Made by a program: the position numbers and the translations under genes. From positions 7,313,501-7,377,500 of the forward strand of contig CM060831.1 of the NCBI GenBank assembly GCA_030762175.1: a stretch of DNA of 64,000 nucleotides, in the 5' to 3' direction. Positions 36,906 to 49,210 of this stretch are shown piece after piece. Positions within the stretch are counted from its first letter, which is position 1, and the number at the start of each line of letters is the position of its first letter. This DNA is from Metallyticus violacea (taxonomy: Eukaryota > Arthropoda > Insecta > Mantodea > Metallyticidae). The notes under the pieces were generated by a model. The model worked only from the letters and a program-made list of their open reading frames with translations, was not told where the DNA came from and ran no database searches.

Positions 36906-37635
36906 ATAGATATATGATTCACTTTTGCATAAATATAAATAATTCGTAAATCTGTTTGTCCAAACCGTGTATAGTCTTTAAAGTTATAGACGCTTTCAAA
37001 TGACGTGAACTTCAATGGTTTACACACCTCAATAACAATTAAAAAAATGCCTCTTAATAACATTTTTTTTAAATCAGGGAAATTTGGTTTAATAAAGTAT
37101 TTTGAATGTACTATGTTAATCAACTTACGTTACTCTATAAAGCAACCTTTTAATGCACATTAGAACCCAACTCTATCCCTGGACACTGTTATCAGTAGTA
37201 AATGGAAAACTTGCACTAGCAACAACGAAAACTACAATAAGATGGCTATCAGTAACGTGTAAGTTAATACAGTAATATAAGCAGTCTTGTTTAATTATTG
37301 AATCACAAGCAATGTTTTTTCTTAGCGCCGATCGTTAACGAAACAGGTAATCGGCACTTGCAAGCGCGCTTACCGATATTGATACTACCGTGTTACGGTC
37401 AAATGAGCACTGAACCAATAACTATTTGATTAATCACACAGCTGTAAAAAGCAGGTGTGTCCACAAACTCGATCGATTTCTAGTTCCAACCAGTTGCAAG
37501 GCCGCCTACAGCCATTTGATACACCTCACGCAATGCTCTCCGTAAAACACTCGAAAGGATATTTTAACTGCTTGAATAAGGACATAAATATTCATGTTTA
37601 TTTTGACTTGTCAACAGCAATTCGGTACTATCGTT
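36906..37635. other. No gene seen
   Basis: Spacer between copies H5 and H6. Confidence 0.6.
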
Positions 37636-37710
37636 CTTCTTCCTCTTCTTCTTCTTACTTTTCTTCTTCTTCTTCCTCTGCCTCTTCTTTTTCTTCCTTT
37701 TTTTTGTGCA
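37636..37710. repeat. (TTC/CTT) pyrimidine repeat
   Basis: Imperfect CTT units. The Arg-rich minus-strand and Ser-rich plus-strand frames here result from this repeat. Confidence 0.88.
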
Positions 37711-37822
37711 GCTATCAAAACTATAACAAAAATGTAATCCATAATTTCGTTTTCCTCACGAAATGATACAATATTATAGCAACACAGTATATACACGAAC
37801 AGTAGGCTGTCCTCTACTTTTT

Positions 37823-39779
37823 TTAGCGAATTCCGAAGCCAATGTGTGTTTATTAACGCTTTAGGGGTCGCAATATTTTGTTTCAACCAAACTTTTATTT
37901 TTTCTCAACAAAAATCGATGTATTTCATTAAAATGAATTATTTAACAAAAATAGTTTCTGAAAATCAGGGTATTTGGACCATTGCGAGTAGCAGTTAAAA
38001 GAGAAATTTAAATATCGCAATTTTAATTTTTTATAAAGGAAACTCGTTATGTGTCAATGAAATGAAATAATATAAACAGTCGCTGAATATCAGTGAAATC
38101 ACATTATTAGTAATGGGGGTTTGTCTGAAAGCCAACATTTAAAAATCGCTATAGAGCGACACCTATAATTGCTTTATTGCAACAAAACTCGGTATGAACC
38201 ATTTAAATAAAATAAGAAAAGCAGTTTCCGAAAATCAACGAAATTGGACCATTAGAGTGGAATTTACCTAAAGCCTAAAATTTTAAAATTGATCTAGCGG
38301 CACTAATACAATTTTTCACAAAATTCCATATTTTGCTATTTAAATAAAATTAGAAAAATAGTTTCTTTAAGTTAAGAAAATTAGATCATTAGGAGTGCGG
38401 ATATACCTGAAAACCGAAATTTAAAGAGTGGAGTTTGAAACGAAATTCAAAAATCGACCTATAGGACGCAAATTTTTGTTTTTTTCTCAACGAAACTCTG
38501 TTTAGACCATTGAAATAAAATAGAAATAATAATTTCCGAAAATCAATGAGATCATATTGTTATGAGTGGGAGTTTAATTGGAACCAACGATTTAAAAATA
38601 GCTTTGGTGCCATGAATATTTGTTCCTTCACAACCAAATTCTATATATTCCATTTAAATAAAATAAGAAAAATAGTTACCGAAAATTAGGAAAATTGAAC
38701 CATTAGGAGTGGGGATATAATTGAAAACCGAAATGTAAAAAGCACACACACTTTTAATTTTCTCTATATTGTTTTAAAATAAAAGTACAAATAGTTCAGT
38801 TCACTGTTATATTTAACAAAAGCATAGTTGTGAAGATCGCAAATGTGAAATATTAATCTAATATGTCTTTGGAAATTATGTTTGTATGCCAGAGCGTTCT
38901 GTAATAACATTCAGAAAACATTTGCGTTACATGTTTTTATTACAATAACATTTAAATTAAATCTCAAAGCTAATGAAAAGCGATGGAACTTTCGATTGTA
39001 TATTGTTGATTGCGTATATTTGCTTAGCACAGTGTAATTGTTTTTAAATAGTAATATGTCAGTCCTAAACCCAAGATCGCGGGTTCAAACCCAGCCTGGA
39101 TCGATCGATTCTTTCGGGCGTAAAAATCTAAGTATGGCTTCCTTCGGAAGGGAAGTAGAGCCGTGGGTCCCGTGTGTACATTTACGGCACGAAAAAGAAC
39201 CTCAAGCCTGAAAGAAGAGGTCTCTGAGCAAAATTTGTCGGCCATTTCACGCCCTGAAGTAAATGGGACGCTGATGACCTGAGCTGTTAAACAGCGTCCG
39301 TAAATAAACCAAATGAACAAAAAATAAATAGTAACATGTTTTTGTTTTATTGAAACTTATGCACTTCTTCTTAAATACAAATATAAGTAGAAACTTTCTG
39401 TTGTTTTTGTCCATTTAAATGTATGAAAAGATGATATCAAGGGCTGAGTTCATAAACATGGTTACATTTTAAAATATCCACACAGCGTAACCGTTTATCA
39501 GTGGTCATTATTTTATTTAATTAATAGTATACCATTCATTTTTGTGATTTAATTTCAATAATATTAGTAGGTACTAATTCTAAAAATGTGGTTTCCCGTT
39601 TGTGATATTGATAGACTACAAGAATTTTAATTTTGTTTCCCTAATACCACGCAGTAATGCCTTATCTCATTTCATTTCATTAATTAATAAGGCTATAAGT
39701 TGGACTGTATATTGATTTTTAAAATTATTCAAGTTGATGAGGAATTCGCTTAGTTTACGCAGCTCCTGCGAGGCGGAAT
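37823..39779 (+). mobile_element. Helentron-like element, copy H6, the most complete
   Basis: The left end AGCGAATTCC (37825-37834) is inverted relative to the subterminal GGAATTCGCT at 39741-39750. The hairpin CGCAG-CTC-CTGCG follows at 39758-39770. About six degenerate tandem units fill 37855-38750, and a unique right half of about 1 kb follows. A SINE-II at 39060-39325 splits the right half. Without the SINE the element is about 1.7 kb. No transposase, helicase or other coding frame is present. This copy defines the family. Confidence 0.7.
39060..39325 (+). repeat. SINE-II inserted in Helentron-like copy H6
   Basis: Copy with the B box CGCGGGTTCAAACCC and the full body. The flanks AAATAGTAATATGT (39046-39059) and AAATAGTAACATGT (39326-39339) are a 14-base target duplication of H6 sequence. 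Confidence 0.9.
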
Positions 39780-40149
39780 TTTTATTGCTTTTTCCATTTC
39801 GCTTTAGCAACGAAAAGACAATTTGGAGAAATATAAATTGCACATGACCGACTCGGACAACGTTGAAAGTATTCACTAACAGCATGTGTTTAGTAATAAA
39901 ATGTGCCTAAATTCGATTTCTCGTTATGTTTAAACATATTATTTGTTAGATTTGCAAATAAAATCAACATTAATACATGGAATATTACACAGGATGTAAC
40001 AAAAGTTGCTGGTATAAGTAGAATTTGTAATATTTAGTAATTTTATTATTATTTTACATCAAGCAACGTTAATTTTTTATTAGCTTTATTGTAATTCGAA
40101 AGTTTATCATCAATAATGTGTATGTAGTCCAATTTATTTTTCAAGACAC
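39780..40149. other. No gene seen
   Basis: AT-rich. The 3' end of the Tc1-like relic may lie here, but no terminal repeat was found. Confidence 0.55.
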
Positions 40150-40985
40150 TGCAAGACTCGCTTCCCAAAACTATTTGCGAGTTTGAAGATTTCATCCTTA
40201 GTCACGAAGTTCCCCAACCACCCGCCTGAGCTATCACCATTTCGATTTCGCGTTTAAAAGGCACTATCTTGTAATCTGCCTCACAAATGCTCTATTGGAT
40301 TTAAGTCTGGTGAATTTACTGGCCAGTCTTCCCCAACTCCAATGCCCCTTTTCTTTATTTCATCAAGAGTGTGGTTAGCTCTCTATCTTGCATCAGAACA
40401 GCAAAGATTTGGTTTGTTCAGTAATAATTTACAATAAGCTGGAACAGGAGACATGGATGATTGATCCGCAGTCAAATTCTGGCATTCTGAGATTCGAAGT
40501 GGGATGAAGTTGTACAGATGACTGATCTGCGAACAGGATATGAGCCCCTAGAAGTCTGCACATCTTCCTCTTACACATTGTCTCGCAAAATTTAATCTGA
40601 TCAGAGACGTTCTTTTGACTCAATACGGGCTTCACTCTCTGTGCATAATTTCTCCCCCATTTTTGATTGCGGCAATGCCTACTTTGTGACATGGTTTTGT
40701 TTGCGGAACGATAACATTCCGAATATTTTAGTCTTTTGGCTACAGTTCGAGTTCCTACACCGATATTGTCTTTCAACCATTCACTTATTTTTTTTTTCTT
40801 TTTGTTTTAGATGACAATTTAATTGGTCGGTCTTGACATCTAGCATAGTTAACTGAACTACCCTTGTGATTCATTCATTTTAAAATTGTTACTGGCGAAA
40901 TTTTCAGGAGCTTAGTAATTTCACGTACCGATTTTACACTCTTGGCTAAAGCTCACATTGGGACCGTTTATGCTCACGTTTTTGG
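40150..40985 (-). pseudogene. Tc1-like transposase relic
   Basis: On the minus strand KSVREITKLLKISPVTILK (homeodomain-like DNA-binding part) is followed by ARCQDRPIKLSSKTK (RPxKL linker). GVGTRTVAKRLKYSECY, KFCETMCKRKMCRLLGAHIL then LFADQSSVQLHP (first catalytic D) come next. Finally LDEIKKRGIGVGEDWPVNSP and DLNPIEHL hold the second and third catalytic regions (DxxPIEHLW in the family). It is nearly full length, with stops and frameshifts. Confidence 0.75.
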
Positions 40986-41584
40986 CGCCATGGAATCCTG
41001 AAGGAACAAAAATGCCTGTCAAAATCTTTAATAGCAAATTTGTTTCGAAAAAAAAATGTTTTATTGTCATTTGAATCACTTTAGTGATATGAATAATCAT
41101 ACTGAGAAATCCTAAATTTAATTTTTCATATTCCACATGACAGTTAAATTGCTGGTGTGCAAATTTAATGTCACTTACCAGTAAAATACCACATACAATA
41201 TCATTTCACTGATTTTATACCTTGAACTGTTTTATATCGCTACAAGAAATGTCTGAGCGTACTTTAAGTGAATGTCTGTCCCCAAAAATGTTGTACAAAA
41301 TCGCAGAATTACCTCGCAATTTGTACAACAATATGATTAAACAATAATAACTGTTGGTTCCAAAAATCAAAGCATATATTTTCAGAATGTATGAATTAAA
41401 CAAGAAAATAAAAACACGAGTGTATTAGAAATTGTTGTTACATGTTGTATATATTTTAATGGACAACATATATTTGAATTTTAAGACATTTATGCCCAAA
41501 CACATAAACGTAAACTAATAATGTTCGTTTTTAAAATAAATACTATATTAATAATATTTTAAAATGAAACATTTAAAATGAAAT
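40986..41584. other. No gene seen
   Basis: AT-rich, without a recognisable terminal repeat for the Tc1-like relic. Confidence 0.55.
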
Positions 41585-41690
41585 GAAACCACTTTTGGTG
41601 CCTAATAAGCAGGATCGATGGAGATTTGAAGAAATTTTACAAAAATATTTTCATGGATACACCCGCAATAACAACTGAGGAATTCGCTAA
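41585..41690 (-). mobile_element. Helentron-like element, copy H7, solo 5' end
   Basis: The minus strand reads TTTTAGCGAATTCCTCAG, then a segment ending CCATCGATCCTGCTTATTAG and GGCACC, as in the 5' end of H5. No tandem units follow, so this is a truncated end. Confidence 0.5.
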
Positions 41691-43448
41691 AACTGGATAG
41701 GTATATGTTATAGATTATGAAATGAAAGTCATTAATGTTAAAAAATCTCTTTGGAAAGCAATCAGTCTTTAAGGAGGATGTGTTGAAAAGCGAAATAAAA
41801 TGAAAAATTTTAAATCGACAGGGGTGGAGCAAACGTTAGACGCTACATTCGGGAAGTAGGCTATACAATGCCTGAAATCTGCCTTACTCTGGTGGGCTGT
41901 GTAGGCGAAATGACATTTCTAAAAACATCCTTCCCACACGACCCGAATTTTCCGATACATCAGCCGTAATCCTTTTGCCTCTGAGCGGGTAGAGGTCCCT
42001 AAGGAAATCGCCACGAACACACGAGACCGTGATATGGTAATATGACGGACCAGCCCAACAAAAGAGAGAGATATACAACTCTCAAGTTGCATTCTTTGTA
42101 CACCGGGGAGAATAAAATGTACAAATGAAGGGGATAATGTGAAATACACAACTCTTATAAAAACTTTAGGGGTAAGTGATAATGAACCTCGAACGAACAC
42201 TTCTTAGGAGGGAAGTAAGCACATATGCTTCCTGAATGATAAGAAATAATGTCTAGTGAACAAAAGTAGTAAAAACTAACTGGCTAGAACTAAGCAGTTT
42301 TAAAACTGTCTAAAACAAGGTTAATGTACTTAGCAAATGCTAGGGCAGCCGAAAAAAATTACCAAATACTAAGTAGGTAATATTTGCTAACTTGTATCAT
42401 AAACTAATTTCGCGCCGAGATTATGCTCAATCAGCAATTCCCTCAATGTACCCATTATTGTTATACTTCGTGATATTTGCTACTAAAATGTAATTGTTGA
42501 CATGGTAGGGTTTGCATATATTTTAATTTCGATTGTTGTATATAATTTACATATTTTCCACACTCAGGGTGTTGATTTAAAAGTTTTATATTGACGTTAC
42601 ATTATTGTCCAATTCATTTCTTTATTTACTCAGATGGCATTGTCAATTATACTCAGTATAAAATGAAAAATAAGTTTGTCAAAAAACATTTTAAATAGAA
42701 AAAGATTTTCAACAGATTTGCTTTAATACATTCTGAACAGACATACGACGCGTAGAAATTAAATGATAATAATTAAAATAATAATAATAATAATTAGAAT
42801 ACTTATTTTACATATATGTATATATACTCAAATATTTCACATTTTGAGTGCACAGATCTCTGTTAACTGTCTTGTATTCCTGGAATGAATACAACGATTA
42901 ATCTATTATCCTCTAGGATAATAAATGAATTCCAAATTACTCCCAGAGGCGAACCCAGGTGTGGATTCCAGAGAGTACTTCGGTTGGGCGAGATGTTGTT
43001 TTCAAGATAACTTGACATCGATTCTTCTTGCGCTTGCACACCCTGGGATCGATGTCGACAACAGTGCGTAGCCCGCTCATTAAATTTAATTGAAATGTTT
43101 CGCACTGCTCCCGATAAACACGCTGACTTACTTTCGTCAGAGTAACAAAATCCTTCGTTTGTTAAAGAAAGGCTGTTACGTTTCGTTTCTAGTTGCAGCT
43201 TTACAGTTTATTTTACAATACAATCAAGAAGCATAGGTCACACTAAATGTTTCTTCCAGCAGTTGACTCAAAGTAACATGTTGGTTACTTACGTCTTTTT
43301 TTTTTTTTTTCCTTGCACAAAATTACCATATCCATAAGATTTTCAAGTCATTGAAGACAACTTACAAAAGCTTCTATGTAGATCAATCAGAATTTGGTGT
43401 CCATGTGCATGAAAAATGTTGGTAACGGCACAGTATACGAATATACAG
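41691..43448. other. No gene seen
   Basis: Two overlapping minus frames at 41884-42200 and one at 42863-43105 show no domain. Short ATA/TAA runs lie near 42775-42795. Confidence 0.55.
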
Positions 43449-43458
43449 TAGGGCCATC

Positions 43459-43750
43459 TTTTATTTTTTTATTTATTTATTTGTTTAACGCCCGTTTTTA
43501 CTACTGAGGCACCACTAGCGGTGAACACTGATGATACATGAGATGAAATGATAAATTGGGATATTTTTAATGAGGGAAGCTTTCCAGGCCTAAGTTTAGG
43601 ATACCTCCCCTGTATTTACCATTTATGAGCACTGAGGAAAACCTGGGAAAAAAAAAACCGCAATCAGGGATGACGGTTCTGGTGGGAATCGCACCCCAGA
43701 CCTCCCGCTCAAGAGTCCGCGCCTTTAACGACCTCGGCCACCCGTGGCGG
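43459..43750 (-). repeat. SINE-I, full copy
   Basis: Minus-strand copy whose head is CGCCACGGGTGGCCGAGG at the right end and whose A-rich tail is at the left. Possible target duplication TAGGGCCATC (43449-43458) and TAGGGACAAC (43751-43760). Confidence 0.87.
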
Positions 43751-43760
43751 TAGGGACAAC

Positions 43761-44269
43761 TTGCATTGGCCCTTTGTTACTGCTCCTAAATCTGCTCCGA
43801 GATGGGTTTACTTCTCAAAGAATACTCTGATATAGCGGCTCTTGTCGCACATAACACAGTTGTTTCATGAAAGTTACAAATTCATTTATTAAAATGTTAA
43901 CTGTAATGAAAATATACTCTTTCTTTTCAAAACAGACACGAAATTCCAGTTATCGCCACTGAAATACAGGGGCCACTCTGAACGTTTTCAGAATGGACAA
44001 CAAAGAGTTGTGACAGGCCAGTGAAAGTTTTTCCAGCTTTAGCTTGAAGTTTGGATAGCAACATGTGCAAGTCTGAGCGGTTCAAAAGCACCTCTGTGTA
44101 TGTGTACGCGGGTGTTGCTCCGCCAGATGCTAGAGCATTTCCGCGCCATGATCCTACGGCTTTAAAGTCGGTATAGAGGAGAGAGAATGCCTTAAAAGAT
44201 TGCACTATGTATTTGGGTGTCTTTGCCCTTCACAATTCACTATTTATCGAGTGTCTGCAGTTTTTAGGA
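43761..44269. other. No gene identified
   Basis: A 92-codon minus-strand frame at 43927-44205 has balanced composition but no family I recognise. Confidence 0.5.
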
Positions 44270-45300
44270 GATGAATGTACGTCCTCTAAGATGAAGACCA
44301 CGCGGAACGGCCACCTACAGCAGCAATTACGGATTAAAATGTGATGAAAGTAGATCGTATCGTATCGACAGCAATGAAAACAAAGATAGCTTCATGTTAG
44401 GTAGCTCTGCAGTCGTTAGACCGTACATTACCTCACAGATAAGCAGAAAATGTTGGCACAATTTGATGGACAGTCGGTCCTGGTGGTGTAGTGGTAACCA
44501 TACTTGCCTTCTAAACCCAAGGTCGCGGGTTCAAACCCGGCCAGAATCGATGGATTTTTTCGGGCGTAAAAATCCTAAGTATGGCTTCCTTTGGAAGGGA
44601 AGTAAAGCAGTGGGTCCCGTGTCGTTCATTTACGGCATAAAAAAGAACCTCAAGCCTGAAAGAAAGGCCTTTGAGCAAAATTTGTCGGCCGTTTCACGCC
44701 CTGAATTGAATGGGAAGCTGATGACCTGTGATGTTAAAGAACGTCCGTAAACAAAACAAATCAATAACAACAGTTTGATGGAGGAATATCAAAAAACATA
44801 TAACATCATAATAGGTGACGAAATCTCGATACACCTGTACAATCCAGAAACCAAGCGATAAACATCGGTCTGGGTCTTCCTTGGAGACGATCTAAACAAA
44901 ATAAAGCAGGCGGGAAGTGTTGGCAAGAAGATGCTCTGTTCTTTCTTCTTAGGTAGTGGCCACATGTAGAGATGCACTCCAGGGACAAAAATCTGTCTCT
45001 GCCAGACTGTACCATCATATGCTTGCCCCAAATCTTCGATGTACTAACAAGACTGATCTGCGTGGAATCCTGTTGCACCATGGCGTCTCTGCACTGCATA
45101 AGTCGGGAACCAAATGTTTTTAATATCCCCCCTACAGCCCAGATTTGGAGCCATGTGACTTTTTCCCATTCCCCAAAATGAAAGAAAAACATTTGTGGCT
45201 CACATTTAAAAACCCTGACGTTGCAGTGGGTGAAAATGAAGAATGGCTCTGTACCCGATCCAAAGAAGTATAAGCTTTCAGCATTTTTAAAAAAGTTATT
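44270..45300 (+). pseudogene. Mariner-like transposase relic split by a SINE-II
   Basis: RPPTAAITD, a degraded helix-turn-helix and KMLAQFDG-like sequence lie before the SINE at 44471-44770. After it come IIIGDEISIHLYNPETKR (first catalytic region), SVWVFLGDD and VGKKMLC. Then YSPDLEPCDFFPFPKMKEKH (third region) and a C-terminal FKNPDVAVGENEEWL follow. Stops and frameshifts are numerous. The 210-codon minus-strand frame here is an antisense shadow. Confidence 0.75.
44471..44770 (+). repeat. SINE-II, full copy inserted in a mariner relic
   Basis: Complete head GGTCCTGGTGGTGTAGTGGT, B box GCGGGTTCAAACCCGG, body and tail. The 12-base target duplication is CAATTTGATGGA (44459-44470) and CAGTTTGATGGA (44771-44782), from the FDGG codons of the mariner frame. 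Confidence 0.92.
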
Positions 45301-45879
45301 GCTTTCATTTTCTAAACTTTGAGTGGGTACTTCGTAAAAGCTAACTATGTAGCACACCACATTTAGATGGTAAATCCTGTTTTGTTTACTGTGATTTTCA
45401 GTATATTTTGGTACTGGTCGATTCTGATTGACAGTCAAGCATTTTTATGCATTGTTATTACTTTTTTCTTTAGCTGGGAAAGTGTAACGTTTCTTAATTT
45501 TAACCGGGACACACACACAAAAGGGTTGAGCTGGCGAAAGTGAAATAGTTTCGAATAGACCAGCTAATAAGCAAAAGATGCGCAGTAGTTCCTGGTCGAG
45601 TTCATTTTCTGTTTATGCGCTTTTAGGGGAATCAGGTTAATATCTCTCTTACATTGTATGGACGATTTATTGAACAGCTACACCGCTCTCATCTTTCTCG
45701 CTTGCAATTGTTTGTTACATTTATGCAGCTGAAAAGTTATCCCTACCACAACTTTCCTTGGATTGTGTCGCGCACATTGATACAAGGGCATTTGCTAGGA
45801 CTATTCAAAACTACATAACTTTATTTTACAATTGCCGTAAATGAATGATTATTGAAAAGTTGTATTTTTTGCACTTTAC
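45301..45879. other. No gene seen
   Basis: Spacer between two mariner relics of different subfamilies. Confidence 0.6.
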
Positions 45880-46255
45880 AGCAGTTTTGCCATATGATAA
45901 TTTGATAACGCAACACCTCACACCACTCATGAAAAAGCGCACAAAATTGCAGATCTTCATTTTGGGTGTATTATTCACCGAAGCTGGCACCTTCCGACTT
46001 TTAATGTCTTTGGACCATTCAAAGAGGCACTAGGAAACAAGAAGTTCCGCAGTGACGAGGTGAAAGACACGGTGCATGGTTGGTTATGTAGTCAGTCAAA
46101 ACACTTTTTTTCTCTAGTGGAATTCAAGCATTAGTAAAATGCTGGAACATCTGCATTAAATGTAGTGAGACTTTGATGAAAACTGAAGTTTTTTCAATCC
46201 CAATGAATACATTTTATGAATAAAAAAATAGGTTACTTTTTGACTTAACCTCGTA
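45880..46255 (+). pseudogene. Mariner-like C-terminal fragment with 3' terminal repeat
   Basis: Across frames this reads a degraded HDNATPHTTH, then FNVFGPFKEALGNKKFRS, DEVKDTVHGWLCSQSKHFFS and CWNICIKCSGD. It ends with TTACTTTTTGACTTAACC and TCGTA, a mariner-type terminal repeat. The N-terminal half is missing. It is a different subfamily from the neighbour at 44270. Confidence 0.7.
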
Positions 46256-46353
46256 TCAACATATAGAAAAACCATTTAATATCCATTTGCATTAGTCCAT
46301 TAAATGTGTCTGTGTATAATTTACGCAATGAAGTGTTGCCAAAAGCAATTCTG

Positions 46354-46393
<40 letters not shown>

Positions 46394-48694
46394 TAAATAA
46401 TAAAAGATAAAAATTTAAAATGGATGGGAGTATAATACTTAAGATTCATGATATTTTGGCCTGTGGTTTGGTAGGAAACTTTATTTTTTAATTTTGGCCC
46501 GCTGCCCAAATAGGTTGGCCAGTTAGTAAGGCGATCTTCAGTTGTAATGGTGCAAACGAAGTGCCGGCATTCTGCTTCTCATAATGAAGAAGTTTACTTA
46601 CACACTTTCTCATCATGAATTCGACGTAATACTATTTAATAAAAAAACGATTGTTTTTAAAAATGATACAATGGAGAAATGTGTCAAATAAATATAATTC
46701 ACACTAGGAACAGTTGCTACAATAGCTAATCATTAATCACATTCGAAGAAAGCCCCAGAAATAGCAATACCATACTTTTTTCAAGATGAATCAAAAGAGT
46801 ATGAAAGCTCTAGACACAACACTGAAAAGTAAACGTAATACAGCAGAAGAATATGGCATTCGGAATATATAAAACTCTCTCCATTTTAATCCACAAAAGC
46901 ATCATTTCATGTATGCAACAATGCTTCCTAGTTCCAGTTTCCTTCGCATTTTGCATGCATGATGGCCCAACAATGTACGTTCTCATTAAACAGAGTGTTG
47001 GCAAGCACAAATATCCGAAATAAGAAAACCAAAACATTAGCACTGCAATCAAAATGACAGACAGCCTTCCACAACCGTTCAAAATCCTTTAAATGTAACA
47101 AAAATATGTGGGTCTTACGAAATGAGCTCAGTAAGTGATAAGCCACTGTTATCTGTCATAAGCCGCACAACAGGTTGCTATCTGTAGACGTTGCGTAGCC
47201 ATTTCCCTGCTGCTTTGTAAAGAGAATTAAAACCTCCAGTTTGCTTTTCTGTAGTGTAAGAGGATTAAAGTCTGAAACTCTATTTAGACGGCAGAAATTC
47301 ACCATATTGCATTTTACGTTTCATTTGCACGGAGAAATCAGAGCATTGTACATTTTTGAAAGAGAATTGCTTTTGTTGGTTTGGTAACGAGCGTAAACAG
47401 ATTCTGAATCTACACTTTTAAGTTGGTAATAAAACATAACATTATTGATGGTTCGCATTTTGTATTACGCCGGAAACAAGTTGTAAGCTTTGCTTCTGCT
47501 TGGACGGAAATGACATAACACCGCTATAAACTCCTAACGATTCACCCACCACTGCAATTAACGCAGTTATATTTCTCCCGGGCCAGATTTAATTAAAATA
47601 ATACTAAACGCGCCGCAGTTGCGCTTTTTGTTTAAAAGATAAAATAAAACGCCTTGGGGTTTATAACAGTCGCGGAAGTAAAGCCGCAAAACGAATTTTT
47701 AAACGTCATGAGCATGTATAATTAACTACAAACTAACAGCACAACATTAAAACGTAACCGAAAAGACAAACTAAGCCAGAGTTTGCGAACGTTTTGCACC
47801 TTAAATCAAGCTCAGGGTATATCTTATTAGGAAAATGTTTAATATGCCGTGCATCTTACCGTTCTAACTTCCTTTCTTCAACTTTTGTTTCATATAGTGG
47901 CGGAAACTTTTAAAAGTGCTGTGTCCGCCTTCCGCATTGTTACGTTACTTAGCATGTCTCTTTAGATTATGCTATCTTTGCACTAGTTTTCCAGAGAGAG
48001 AGTTTAAAAAGTTTTAAAAACAACTTTGGAGTGGTGGATTTAATGAAAGCCATTTTATACACGCAATAAAGACCTAACAATTCTGCATAATTTAATAAAG
48101 TTAATATCTTACTGACAACAAATAAACATCTTTCGCCGTAATGTTGTACACCGGGTGGTGAATCGAATAACGCACTAAAGGTAATTAAATTATTTTATCA
48201 AAAAACTTCATTAGAATATTTTATAGAGAAGAATGTTCTTCATTTGTTTTTTGCATTAATTAATTTTCTAAGAATTTTAATTTTACAGAAATAATATTAC
48301 ACACTGATTTGTGATGCTTGATAATTATTGCATTAATTTATCAAGTATTTGTTTTTGTTTTCATGGTGTAAGAAAATGCATTCCACACGAGAAAAAGTCA
48401 ACATTGATAAATGATATTACTCTGGAAATAGTGCACATACAGTATGTGAGTATTCAGTGATACTATCTAGATAGACTAATGCCCATTCATACAACCATTT
48501 AACAGTTCCAGAACTGTCAATAAATTGCAGGAAAACGGAACATACTTCTTCAAAATGCAACAGAAGAAAAAGAGAAGTCGTTCAATGTTTGCTTCAGTAC
48601 TAAATTCAGAGACCAAGTGCGAGTTTAAGATTTGATTTAAGGACGAGCACGGATGTACCGGATGGCACGGCGACAAATGGCTTACCAGCCAAGT
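46256..48694. other. No gene seen
   Basis: Apart from the TA repeat there is no recognisable repeat over 2.4 kb. Minus frames at 46810-47146 overlap each other and match nothing. Confidence 0.55.
46359..46391. repeat. (TA)n microsatellite
   Basis: About sixteen TA units. Confidence 0.9.
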
Positions 48695-48815
48695 TGTTGT
48701 TGATTTGTTTATTTACTGACGCCCTTTGACCTCTCGGGTCATCAGCGTCCAATTCAATTCAGGCCGTGAAACGGCTGACAAATTTTGCTCAGAGGCCTTT
48801 TCATTGAGGCTGATC
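48695..48815 (-). repeat. SINE-II 3' part
   Basis: The plus strand reads TTATTTACTGACGCCCTTTG through TTTTGCTCAGAGGCC. Only the 3' third of the inverted SINE remains. Confidence 0.8.
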
Positions 48816-48839
48816 AGCCAAGAGCGGGCGTTGGCTGAA

Positions 48840-49210
48840 GAAGTAGTTTAAGATTTGAAATGCATCACACAAAACTTTAAAAAGCCCGAAAAAGATGAAG
48901 TTCCATAATTACAAATATCATTGCCACCCCTGCTGCTTATAAAAAAACGAAGTCAATTCTGCTTTCAAATAATGGAAATGGTCAACGAAGATGGGGAATT
49001 TCTGAAGAATATTTGTTTTACCAATGAATGTGCATTTACTCTAAACGACGAATAGAATGCTCAGAACTATCAAATAAGAGTTGCTGAAAATCTACACCAT
49101 TTGCTACATACAAGAACCCAATTTCCGCACAAAACAGTTATAATGTTTCAGTACATCATTGGACCATTTTTTCTTGATGAGATCTTTACAGAACTTTCTT
49201 GTAAATACTA
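48840..49210 (+). pseudogene. Tc3/Tc1-like DDE transposase fragment
   Basis: MEMVNEDGEFLKNILFTNEC then AFTLNDE matches the first catalytic region of Tc3-like transposases (LFTDES/AxF). It continues HHLLHTRTQFPHKTVIMF and IIGPFFLDEIF, the VWxGIxGxxxIGPFF region. The first catalytic D is replaced by N, and no HxDxxP or third catalytic motif is seen. A SINE-II piece adjoins upstream. Confidence 0.6.

Noticed and set aside
37611..37886. Arg-rich minus-strand frame and Ser-rich plus-strand frame
   Set aside because: Both are created by the CTT/GAA repeat.
37855..38750. CRISPR-like array from regularly spaced similar segments
   Set aside because: Units are contiguous degenerate tandem repeats without unique spacers, lie in a eukaryotic mobile element and have no cas genes nearby.
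43927..44205. 92-codon minus frame possibly coding
   Set aside because: No homologous family recognised and no supporting splice or promoter signs; kept only as an unassigned stretch.
44806..45438. 210-codon minus-strand frame, the longest in the window
   Set aside because: It is antisense to a mariner relic with clear plus-strand motifs and has no domain of its own.
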